Assembly (NCBI GenBank): GCA_003162995.1
Contig: PLUZ01000571.1
Coordinates: 1 to 6,677 of the forward strand
From: Methylocapsa sp.
GTDB taxonomy: Bacteria; Pseudomonadota; Alphaproteobacteria; Rhizobiales; Beijerinckiaceae
Length of the DNA stretch: 6,677 nt
Direction of reading: 5' to 3'
A model generated the notes under the pieces. That model worked only from the letters and a program-made list of their open reading frames with translations. It did not search any database and was not told the DNA's origin. The translations under genes were made by a program, and so were the position numbers. Shown one piece after another: positions 1 to 5,462 of the stretch (position 1 is its first letter; every line of letters starts with the position of its first letter).

Positions 1-229
1 AATATATCGTTTGCGATTCGCGTCTGGTCTTCACGAGATGGCTGCGCCGCAATCTTGCAAGGTGCTGCGACAAAGCCGATTGACTAAGGCTGACAATTTC
101 CTCGAGTTCGCCCACGGAGCGCTCGCCCTTCAAGAGCTCACAGAGGATCATCAACCGCCAGTCATTGGCGAGAATCTTCAGAAAAGCAGCCGCCGCACAT
201 GCGTTCGTCTGCATCACTTTTATATCCAT
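1..229 (-). CDS. ArsR-family transcriptional regulator, BigR-like (partial, C-terminus beyond left edge)
   Basis: The minus strand reads open from an ATG at 229 to the window edge, giving the first 76 residues of a small winged-helix repressor. The segment GERSVGELEEIVSLSQSALS (35-54) followed by QHLARLRRSHLVKTRRESQT (55-74) is the typical ArsR/BigR DNA-binding helix-turn-helix and the start of the wing. Cys30, in LMILCELL, sits where BigR-type sulfide/persulfide sensors carry their first redox cysteine. The partner cysteine would lie outside the window, so sensing of sulfur species is inference. The regulator is divergent from an exported-protein gene, and a palindrome lies in its own promoter, so autorepression is likely. 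The predicted transcription start falls at about 230, so the message may be nearly leaderless. ATG at 214 (Met6) is an alternative start. Family assignment is firm; the ligand is not known. Confidence 0.9.
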   Translation of the reverse strand, partial: MDIKVMQTNACAAAAFLKILANDWRLMILCELLKGERSVGELEEIVSLSQSALSQHLARLRRSHLVKTRRESQTIY

Positions 230-231
230 GC

Positions 232-259
232 TTGCTAATTTAGATCATGCTAATATATA
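232..259 (+). promoter_or_regulatory. Possible divergent promoter for the exported-protein gene
   Basis: TTGCTA (232-237) and TATATA (254-259) with a 16-base spacer each match four of six consensus bases. The putative operator palindrome lies inside the spacer. The match is weak in such AT-rich DNA, but a divergent promoter is expected here. Confidence 0.35.
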
Positions 260-265
260 TGTCAA
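237..265 (-). promoter_or_regulatory. Sigma70-type promoter of the ArsR-family gene
   Basis: On the minus strand a perfect TTGACA (-35, at 265-260) is followed by a 17-base spacer and TAAATT (-10, at 242-237, four of six consensus bases). The start site would be near 230, next to the ATG at 229. This is the best promoter match in the window. Confidence 0.7.
240..253. promoter_or_regulatory. Putative ArsR/BigR operator palindrome
   Basis: TTAG-ATCATG-CTAA forms a short inverted repeat within AT-rich sequence, lying between the -35 and -10 of the regulator's promoter. AT-rich, interrupted palindromes of this style are known BigR targets. Binding here would block the regulator's own promoter and probably the divergent one. 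The palindrome is seen directly; its use as an operator is inference. Confidence 0.55.
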
Positions 266-292
266 GACCATCTCAGGATCAGGAGCCAACCC

Positions 293-748
293 GTGGCCCG
301 CATTCCTTCCACCATCGCCATTGTGACCGTAACTGCTGTTGTTTCCGTGCTGAACGCCTGCTTGTCCGCGGGTTTCGCGGCAGAGCAAACCGTGGGGCTA
401 CGGGCGGTTGATGATCAAAAGGCTGTGACAATGATTCACCCGGCGCCCCAGATCTTCATTTCTCAAGCAAAGACCACGGGCGAATTCCAACAAACCGGAA
501 CCACGCTCTACGCGCTTCGCGCACCGAGACATCATCAAGCCGATGTCTCGGCCCTCCGGGCGACGATCGCTTTTCGCGCCGGTCCGGCTATTCGGTCAAA
601 ATGCCCAGACGAAGAACACGCCCGCGCCGGAAGATGCGAAGGTCGCCTTATCTGTATCGGAGCGTCATGCCTTTACAAGGCTGAGAGCGGACCGGTGACG
701 CCAGTCTTCCTGCCTGGTGATGATCGTACTTCCGTCCACCCCGCCTAA
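293..748 (+). CDS. Short exported protein or lipoprotein, 3' end probably cut by repeat A
   Basis: GTG start at 293 with AGGAG at 281-285, seven bases upstream, gives 151 residues. The N-terminus is a clear export signal: Arg3, a hydrophobic stretch (about 8-20), then either a loose lipobox L20-N-A-C23 or a signal-peptidase I site after GFAA (27-30). The mature start, EQTVGLRAVDDQKAV, reminds me of the beginning of RND-efflux membrane-fusion (adaptor) proteins, but that is memory only and no biotin-lipoyl or hairpin region follows. Residues 46-151 match nothing I recognise. The stop codon TAA lies inside dispersed repeat A, so the original 3' end is probably lost. The gene is divergent from the BigR-like regulator and probably under its control. 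It may be a dead chimera: 5' end of a regulated exported gene joined to unrelated DNA. Confidence 0.55.
   Translation: MARIPSTIAIVTVTAVVSVLNACLSAGFAAEQTVGLRAVDDQKAVTMIHPAPQIFISQAKTTGEFQQTGTTLYALRAPRHHQADVSALRATIAFRAGPAIRSKCPDEEHARAGRCEGRLICIGASCLYKAESGPVTPVFLPGDDRTSVHPA
524..551. repeat. Perfect 10-bp inverted repeat inside the exported-protein ORF
   Basis: CCGAGACATC (524-533) and GATGTCTCGG (542-551) are exact inverse complements with an 8-base loop. No T-run follows, so it is not a standard terminator. It lies in the unrecognised half of the ORF. Confidence 0.7.
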
Positions 749-927
749 TCCAAGCATCAAACGGGGATCGTATCGGCCCCACTTTCCCCCCGCACGACCT
801 GCCGTAAATGCCGCGCCACCGGATCGACCGGCCGCGCGGCATCAAAGAGCCCCCCTTTTCCTGGAACAAATCTCTCTCTGACTGCCAATAATACCATGCG
901 GAGATCAGCCCGCCTCAAGGACAAACG
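741..927 (+). repeat. Dispersed repeat, copy A (long form)
   Basis: This block is homologous along its length to copy B (4471-4664), and its right two thirds to copy C (5134-5243), all in the same orientation. All three share an identical 20-base stretch, GATCAGCCCGCCTCAAGGAC (903-922 here). A and B also share a 22-base run ending in GGCCGCGCGGC at about 819-840. Copy A supplies the stop codon of the gene on its left and the apparent start codon of the recombinase fragment on its right. It has no recognisable transposase and no obvious terminal inverted repeats. The minus strand stays open with a similar peptide in A and B, but copy C breaks that frame. Confidence 0.8.
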
Positions 928-1765
928 GGCGGCGCCGAACCTGATCGATAAGGTCATGATGATGACCGCGCCGCTTGTCCCGCATGCCCTGCCAAGCGAG
1001 GGCACCCACCTGTTCCTGATCCGAGGGTATGGTCGCGCGGGCGTCAGGGCGATCGCTGAGCAGACGCTGAGCGCCGGCATCCGCCGCTTCATCGTCCGCG
1101 CCAACAAACGCATCGTGGAGTGGAATTTCACTCATCCTGAACAGCCACGTTCGCTACTGCCGAACTTTTCCCCGGTCCTCTTCCGAGGCAGTGTTGCCAC
1201 CCAGCATTATCACGAAGCAGGCGGCGATATCCGTGTCGCGCAGGCGGTGCTAAATCATGTTCGCGCGGATACCACCGATCTCTATGTCCGGGGGCCGGAG
1301 ACACAACGTTTGCAGGATGAGACCGTGGCGCGGCTTCAGAAGCTTATGGTCGCGTGGATTACCGGCGGCCAATCCCCGCGTAACGATCTCTCCGACACAC
1401 GATCCGGCGCGGCTTTCATCGCCCTTGCCGAGAATGCAAACGCCTTCGGCCACATCTGTACCAATCCTCTTGTTGGCGCCGCTCCGGGCAGTACGCCTGG
1501 GCGTATGTGTCCCCAGTTTGCTGCCTGTCTAACCTGCCCAGGTCTGGTTATTCCAGTCGATGCGGAGCATCTCGCACGTATCCTGCAAGCGAGGTGTCAA
1601 CTCGAATCGGCGCGCGCCCGGATAGACCCCCACCGCTGGCAACTGCTTTACGCGGCGAGCCATCGCGTCCTGACGGAGGATATTCTCCCCGACTTTCCAA
1701 TTGATCTCCGCCCAGCAGCAGAGCGCCTCATGCTGTCGCTGCCGTTGCTGCCCGATCTCGAATGA
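896..1765 (+). pseudogene. Tyrosine recombinase, C-terminal fragment (5' truncated)
   Basis: The 289 residues open with a peptide encoded by repeat A (about residues 1-11, MRRSARLKDKR). From about residue 16 (LIDKVMMMTAPLVPHAL) they continue as the later half of a tyrosine recombinase. RGSVATQHYHEAGGDIRVAQ (97-116) then LNHVRADTTDLYV matches the box II region, with R97, H121 and the nucleophile candidate Y130. The usual His of HxxR is Val94. The core-binding domain and the box I Arg are absent, so it should not recombine DNA alone. A Cys set (C188, C205, C211, C214) may bind zinc. I infer that the original gene began well upstream and was cut at the repeat junction near 928. The stop overlaps the next start (ATGA), so it is translationally coupled. 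It could still be expressed as an accessory fragment. Confidence 0.75.
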
Positions 1766-3636
1766 AAAAGAGCGCGGCGACCCTCCCAACTCCAATAGTG
1801 ATAGCGGGTTCGTCTTCGGCACTTCGCGTCTCGACCGCTTCGATCTGGACCGATCATGTCTGGCAGTTTGACGTCACAGTGCCCGGAACGACCCAAAGCG
1901 AAGTCAAGATCGACTGGAGTTTCACGCTCTCGGACGGTAGCCACTTTACCGACGGCAGGTGGGTGGCATGGCGCGAAACCTCCAAAAGGTTTCTCTGGAC
2001 CTTGCGCGTTGATCCGCCGGCTGGCCACCGGCGCGCGCGAGACAGCACAATGGTCCGCATTTTCACGCGCCTCAGAGTGTTGGTCCGGTGGATGATGGCC
2101 GAGGGCTATTGTCAATTCAGTGACCTTGATCGTGATGTCGCCGAACGCTTCCTGGCGATGACCAACGCGCGGGCTGGCCGCAAGGGTCGACTAATTTCAC
2201 GATCAACCCTCGGCGGCTATGCGGGCCTCTTGAACCTTCTCTACCTACAGCGTCACCACCTGTCGGACGCGCCGAGCGAGGATCTTCTGCCAGCGGATCA
2301 GCTCCGCCTTCTGACAGGACGGCGACCGATTCTCCAAAGTACACTTCCTTACACGCCTGACGCCATCGCCGTTCCGCTTGTCTGTGCTGCGATCCGACTT
2401 CTCAACCATCCCGCCGACGACATCATAGCGCTGCGTGACCGGGCCAACCTCGCCGCGGGGACCGCGCGTCCGGGTGGCCGACGCGAAGAGGATGCGCGCA
2501 TCCAAGCTACCGCAGCCGACTTTATATTCTCGACTCCCACGGGTGAGGAGAGACCGTGGCGAACAGAGCCGGTCGCCGACTTGGCGACGATAAACTTCCT
2601 CGTAAGCCGTGTCTATGATGCGTGCTTCGTCGTCATCGCCTATCTCGTTGGCGCGCGGGTGTCGGAGATTCTCGGGCTCAAAGTCGGCTGCATCGTCGAA
2701 CATATGTCGGCCGATGGAACGGAGACATTCACCTATCTGAGCGGCCGCATCTACAAGACTTCCGATAATCCGCACGGTCAGCCACACCGCTGGATCGCGC
2801 CTGAGCCCGTCGTGCGCGCCGTCGCGGTCTTGGAGCGAATATCGGAGCCGCTGCGTCGGCAGACAGGGCGGGATGACCTATGGGTAATGCCTGCCGTCAA
2901 CCGCAATTGGGGGATCGGTATCCGGCGATCCACCAATCTGATCGCTCACCTCAATGGCTCGTTCGCCGCTTTCATCGACTTGCCGCACTATAACGGCGTT
3001 CCCTGGCACCTGACCACACATCAGGGACGCAAGACCTTTGCGCGCTTCGTCGGTCGCCGGGACCGGACCGGGCTCCACGCGCTCGCGACCCATCTCGGTC
3101 ATATCACCCGTATCATGACGGATGCGAGCTATGTCAGTACGGACTTTAAACTCGGCGATCTGATTGACGCGGAGGCACTCGAAGAGACGCGGGGCGCGCT
3201 TGAGGAACTGCTGACGGCTACCCGGCTCGCCGGGAAGGCGGGCCGCACAATGGCCGCGCATAGTCGCTTTCGCGGCCGCACGCGCGACGGCGATGTGCGC
3301 AAGTATGTCGATTTCATTCTACACGAGAGCGATATGCGGCTCGGCGTCTGCGACTGGGGTTATTGCGTCTATCGGCGTGAAGGCGCGGCCTGCCTTGGCG
3401 GCGACAGCGGCCCGAATCCCGTGTTGCGTACCCAAAGCACCTGCGGCTCTTGCGCCAATTTCGCGGTGACGGAGAAGCATCGCCCGGTGTGGGCGGCGCG
3501 CCGCCAACGTAATGTCGACCTGCTCGCACATCCTGCCCTCGACACCGACAGTCGCGCCCTGGCGGCGGAACGTGTCGAAGAATGCGACCTCATTCTTACT
3601 GAACTCGATCAGAGCAGAGATATCGATGGCGCATAA
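1762..3636 (+). CDS. Tyrosine site-specific recombinase (TnpB-like, full length)
   Basis: A 624-residue integrase/transposase that would cut and rejoin DNA through a 3'-phosphotyrosine. An N-terminal extension (1-85) precedes a core-binding region (about 88-200) and the catalytic domain (about 280-460). All catalytic residues are visible: R299 in GARVSEILGL, H420 and R423 in HQGR, H447 in LGH, and nucleophile Y457 in DASYV. The C-terminal tail has clustered cysteines (C530, C535, C544, C561, C564) in WGYCVYRREGAACLGG and STCGSCANFAV, probably a zinc-binding DNA-contact element as in large TnpB-type recombinases. The start ATG overlaps the upstream stop by four bases, and the 3' end overlaps the next gene by 11 bases, so expression is coupled. 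It appears intact. Family is certain; the TnpB-like role rests on size, tail and gene order. Confidence 0.92.
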   Translation: MKKSAATLPTPIVIAGSSSALRVSTASIWTDHVWQFDVTVPGTTQSEVKIDWSFTLSDGSHFTDGRWVAWRETSKRFLWTLRVDPPAGHRRARDSTMVRIFTRLRVLVRWMMAEGYCQFSDLDRDVAERFLAMTNARAGRKGRLISRSTLGGYAGLLNLLYLQRHHLSDAPSEDLLPADQLRLLTGRRPILQSTLPYTPDAIAVPLVCAAIRLLNHPADDIIALRDRANLAAGTARPGGRREEDARIQATAADFIFSTPTGEERPWRTEPVADLATINFLVSRVYDACFVVIAYLVGARVSEILGLKVGCIVEHMSADGTETFTYLSGRIYKTSDNPHGQPHRWIAPEPVVRAVAVLERISEPLRRQTGRDDLWVMPAVNRNWGIGIRRSTNLIAHLNGSFAAFIDLPHYNGVPWHLTTHQGRKTFARFVGRRDRTGLHALATHLGHITRIMTDASYVSTDFKLGDLIDAEALEETRGALEELLTATRLAGKAGRTMAAHSRFRGRTRDGDVRKYVDFILHESDMRLGVCDWGYCVYRREGAACLGGDSGPNPVLRTQSTCGSCANFAVTEKHRPVWAARRQRNVDLLAHPALDTDSRALAAERVEECDLILTELDQSRDIDGA

Positions 3637-4096
3637 ATCGCAGAGCGGCAATGCGCCGAAGTCGCATGAGAAGCGTCGCCTCGGCACCGAACGGCGTCTT
3701 TCTGCGGCATTGGAACGGCTTGTCGGCGAAAGGCCCAACCATCCTTTCTTGGTTGGGCGCACCTATCGGCTGACTGTCGCCGTACTGGCTCGCGAAGCCA
3801 GGGTCAGTCGGAACACGATCTACACCAACCACCGCGGGATCATCGAGAAACTGGATCGCGCGTGTTGCAAATCTGCCGCGCCCAAGCGGCCCGCCCGTCT
3901 CCAAAAGATGGCTGCGATCAACGCGCTGGCCAAGGTATTGCGGCAGCAGAACCGCGAACTGGTCACTCAGAATGCTGCACTTCTCAAACGCGTGATTGAC
4001 GCGGAAAAGGCGGCCGACCGGCTCAAGAAGCACAATGCCAAGATCGTCCGTGATCTGGCTGCCGCGCGGGAGCCAATCGTGCTGCCACGACGCTGA
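3626..4096 (+). CDS. Small HTH/coiled-coil accessory protein (TnpC-like / DUF6262-like)
   Basis: A 156-residue, strongly basic protein. The start ATG at 3626 lies 11 bases inside the recombinase gene, in another frame, with no strong ribosome site, so translation is probably coupled. An in-frame upstream extension is unlikely because it would run deep inside the recombinase gene. Residues about 48-75 (RLTVAVLAREARVSRNTIYT and following) form a helix-turn-helix resembling the TetR/DUF6262 type. Residues about 91-148 are Gln/Lys/Glu/Leu-rich with heptad character (LRQQNRELVTQNAALLKRVI), a coiled coil. Small proteins of this plan follow TnpB-like recombinases and, as TnpC in Tn554, influence transposition frequency or orientation. 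That role is transferred by position and architecture, not by catalytic motifs. It probably binds DNA as a dimer at element ends. Confidence 0.75.
   Translation: MAHKSQSGNAPKSHEKRRLGTERRLSAALERLVGERPNHPFLVGRTYRLTVAVLAREARVSRNTIYTNHRGIIEKLDRACCKSAAPKRPARLQKMAAINALAKVLRQQNRELVTQNAALLKRVIDAEKAADRLKKHNAKIVRDLAAAREPIVLPRR
3733..3758. repeat. 8-bp inverted repeat within the TnpC-like gene
   Basis: GCCCAACC (3733-3740) and GGTTGGGC (3751-3758) are exact inverse complements around a 10-base pyrimidine-rich loop. It falls in codons just before the HTH. It may be chance or an RNA hairpin in the operon message. Confidence 0.5.
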
Positions 4097-4171
4097 ACCT
4101 GGCTGTACACACATTTCTATCTCTTCAGATTTCCGGATGTACCATGCTGGATTGGCTGGCCTCGAGGACGA

Positions 4172-4381
4172 GTGGCGCGCCGACATTGGTCGCAGCGCAT
4201 TGCAAAGATCGAAGAGGCTCTTTCCAATGCGCGCAGAATACGGCACGCGGCGCGGATGCAACTCATGCAACCGCAAATCAGCGACGCGCTCCCTTCAGAA
4301 ATGAGCCCTTACCCGGACGCATGCGCAACAGTCGCCCTCTGGGAACAGGAGCTCTATGAGGCCCTCACCACCATCTACTGA
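4172..4381 (+). CDS. Possible small protein of 69 residues
   Basis: GTG at 4172 with GAGGA three bases upstream (short spacing) gives a 69-residue protein that is basic in its first half (RRHWSQRIAKIEEALSNARR) and acidic toward the end (LWEQELYEALTTIY). Its TGA lies just before the hairpin terminator at 4392, which fits a last operon gene. It is in the same frame as the TnpC-like gene, separated from it by that gene's stop and 75 bases, so it might be a cut-off tail. A second reading from ATG 4137 begins MYHAGLAGLEDEWRADIG and would join it only through a frameshift. I do not recognise the product; coding status is uncertain. Confidence 0.4.
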   Translation: MARRHWSQRIAKIEEALSNARRIRHAARMQLMQPQISDALPSEMSPYPDACATVALWEQELYEALTTIY

Positions 4382-4391
4382 CCTCACAAAT

Positions 4392-4421
4392 AGCGGAGAC
4401 GATGGTCTCCGCTTTCCTCTT
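4392..4421 (+). terminator. Hairpin terminator of the recombinase operon
   Basis: A perfect 9-bp stem (AGCGGAGAC / GTCTCCGCT) with a GATG loop is followed by a pyrimidine-rich tract, TTCCTCTTC. The T-run is imperfect. It lies 10 bases after the possible small ORF and 295 bases after the TnpC-like gene. Confidence 0.75.
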
Positions 4422-4470
4422 CATTCCCGTCGCGCCGAACCATCAAACTACCAGACAGGCGGACCGGCGC

Positions 4471-4664
4471 CCCGCTAATCCATGTATCAAATCGCAATCG
4501 TATCGATGCCCACTCGTTTCCCTCACGACGTGCCGTAAACGTAGCGCCGCCGGATCGACCGGCCGCGCGGCGTCAAAGAACGCCCTTTCCCGCAGCAGAC
4601 TCTTTCTGACAGCCCATCGTACCATGCAGGGATCAGCCCGCCTCAAGGACGAACGACCCCCAAT
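4471..4664 (+). repeat. Dispersed repeat, copy B (long form)
   Basis: Same unit as copy A over its full length, including GCTAATCCA near the left end, a 22-base identical run ending in GGCCGCGCGGC (about 4550-4571) and the 20-base core at 4631-4650. With copy C it also shares CCCATCGTAC and the CCCCCAAT at its right end (4657-4664), which copy A lacks. Small indels separate the copies, so they are old and diverged. No protein on the plus strand is supported here. Confidence 0.8.
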
Positions 4665-4730
4665 TTTGCCGAACGTAAAGCGCGCGCAGGAGCGCGCATC
4701 ATTTTTCGCATTTTCGTTCGACAAAATTGG
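4660..4730. repeat. Nested inverted repeat at the edge of copy B
   Basis: Outer arms of 16 bases, CCAATTTTGCCGAACG (4660-4675) and CGTTCGACAAAATTGG (4715-4730), pair with one mismatch. Inside lies a second perfect 6-bp stem, GCGCGC-AGGA-GCGCGC (4682-4697), followed by ATCATTTTT. It could be a bidirectional terminator, a protein-binding palindrome or the remnant end of a mobile element. Confidence 0.8.
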
Positions 4731-4830
4731 CTCCACCGTTCGCCGCCTCTGGCGGTCGCTGCGCGATCCCTGACCCCGGCCGACCCCGCATCGTCGCGGA
4801 CCTTTGTCATCAAGACAAGGAGATCGCATC

Positions 4831-5052
4831 ATGTCGCACACCATCCACCTTCAGGCTGTCACCTGCGCCCTGCAAGCAGCTTACCCCAACATCCCCTTCC
4901 GAGTGTCACACGACGCTATCGGGATCTTCATCTACTACACGGCCAATGCGGCGGGCGCCCCAGATAAAGAGGCCGTCCGCAAAATGCTGCAGGCTCGCTT
5001 CAATGGCGTGCTTTTCAAGATCCCCACGCTGATCAATCGGCAGCTCCACTAA
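4831..5052 (+). CDS. Conserved-looking 73-residue protein, function unknown
   Basis: ATG at 4831 is preceded by AAGGAG (4817-4822) with eight bases of spacing, the best ribosome site on the plus strand. The 73-residue product (MSHTIHLQAVTCALQAAYPN...) has an alternating helix/strand character with the hydrophobic run AIGIFIYYTANAA. It lacks a signal peptide and transmembrane segment and ends in a basic, hydrophobic tail. A canonical terminator begins 10 bases after the stop, so it forms a single-gene unit between repeat copies B and C. I do not recognise a family. Its position beside transfer and transposition genes suggests a plasmid or island accessory protein, but nothing in the sequence says what it does. 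I rate coding status high and function unknown. Confidence 0.75.
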   Translation: MSHTIHLQAVTCALQAAYPNIPFRVSHDAIGIFIYYTANAAGAPDKEAVRKMLQARFNGVLFKIPTLINRQLH

Positions 5053-5062
5053 ACCGACGGCC

Positions 5063-5096
5063 AGGCGGGGGCGCAAGCCACCGCCTTTTTTCTTTT
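5063..5096 (+). terminator. Rho-independent terminator of the 73-residue gene
   Basis: Stem AGGCGG / CCGCCT, one G-A mismatch, then GGC / GCC closed by a GCAA tetraloop (5073-5076). The run TTTTTT-C-TTTT follows directly. A textbook intrinsic terminator. Confidence 0.92.
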
Positions 5097-5133
5097 CATT
5101 TTCTACCGCGCCACTGAACAACGCCGGCTTTCA

Positions 5134-5243
5134 CACCGGCCGCGAGGCATCAAAGAGCACCCCTTCCTGAAACAAATTTCTTTCTGACAACCCATCGTAC
5201 TATGCGGGGATCAGCCCGCCTCAAGGACGAACGGTCCCCCAAT
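5134..5243 (+). repeat. Dispersed repeat, copy C (short form)
   Basis: Contains only the right part of the unit seen in A and B, starting at ACCGGCCGCG (about 5135). The 20-base core is at 5209-5228 and the CCCCCAAT end, shared with B, is at 5236-5243. It is closest to B at the right end but to A in the CATCAAAGAGC segment. One indel breaks the minus-strand reading frame kept in A and B, which argues against a conserved peptide. Confidence 0.75.
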
Positions 5244-5462
5244 ACGGAAGACCTTCATGGCGCGCTTCGCAAGCGGCGAACACCCGCCACTTGTCACAAT
5301 GCACCAGAGCCTTGCCTCTTGTGCGGGCCGGTAGGCTTATCCCCTCGGTAGGCGTGAGGGGCGCCCCCTATCGGCCCTCCGCCCCTCACACTCCCCATCC
5401 CACCCTCTCATCACTCGTTATCCTACCGTTTGCCATTATCCCTTCGGTCTCTTGTTGGATGA
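5244..5462. other. Gene-free GC-rich stretch with short repeats, candidate regulatory or transfer-origin DNA
   Basis: No supported gene. It lies between the repeat-C edge and the end of the convergent minus-strand genes. Contents: a small hairpin CGCTT-CGC-AAGCG (5263-5275), a direct repeat and overlapping inverted repeats (5329-5389), then a C/T-rich tract up to 5462. Its place near a relaxase gene makes an oriT possible, but I recognise no known nick-site sequence. It could equally hold the terminator of the minus-strand operon. Confidence 0.4.
5329..5389. repeat. Direct repeat plus mutually exclusive hairpins
   Basis: CGGTAGGC occurs at 5329-5336 and 5346-5353, spaced 17 bases start to start. 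GTGAGGGGCG (5354-5363) pairs perfectly with CGCCCCTCAC (5380-5389). The GAGGGG in the left arm can instead pair with CCCCTC at 5341-5346, so two alternative stems compete. This layout occurs in attenuators, oriT regions and iteron-like binding sites; no T-run follows on either strand. Confidence 0.65.

Larger units (their letters stand above)
741..4421 (+). mobile_element. Tn554-like recombinase module, first gene truncated
   Basis: Two tyrosine recombinase genes and a small HTH/coiled-coil gene overlap in one operon, as in tnpA-tnpB-tnpC of Tn554-type site-specific transposons. TnpB of Tn554 is about 630 residues, against 624 here. Repeat A lies at the left edge and repeat B just past the operon terminator. 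Such elements lack terminal inverted repeats, so the true ends cannot be read from the sequence, and these bounds are only repeat A to the terminator. Loss of the N-terminal part of the first recombinase suggests a decayed or partial element. Module identity is inference from gene order, sizes and motifs. Confidence 0.55.

Noticed and set aside
11..238. Plus-strand frame at the left edge
   Set aside because: It is antisense to the BigR-like regulator, whose HTH is unmistakable.
757..1131. Minus-strand reading frame across repeat A with a peptide similar to one across repeat B (4443-4844)
   Set aside because: Similarity follows from the DNA repeat. Copy C breaks the frame, the left and right parts differ, and no ribosome site is seen.
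2245..2787. Long minus-strand frame opposite the large recombinase
   Set aside because: It is the antisense of a gene with all catalytic motifs and GC-rich codons; it lacks a ribosome site and recognisable domains.
3596..4276. 226-codon minus-strand frame opposite the TnpC-like gene
   Set aside because: It overlaps the recombinase end and the HTH/coiled-coil gene, which have clear protein features; the composition is that of a shadow.
4740..4756. CCGCC-TCT-GGCGG hairpin as a terminator
   Set aside because: Short stem with a 3-base loop and no T-run; common by chance in GC-rich DNA.
741..5243. CRISPR array suggested by repeated units
   Set aside because: Only three diverged units of 110-194 bases, separated by kilobases or whole genes; no short regular repeats and no spacers.
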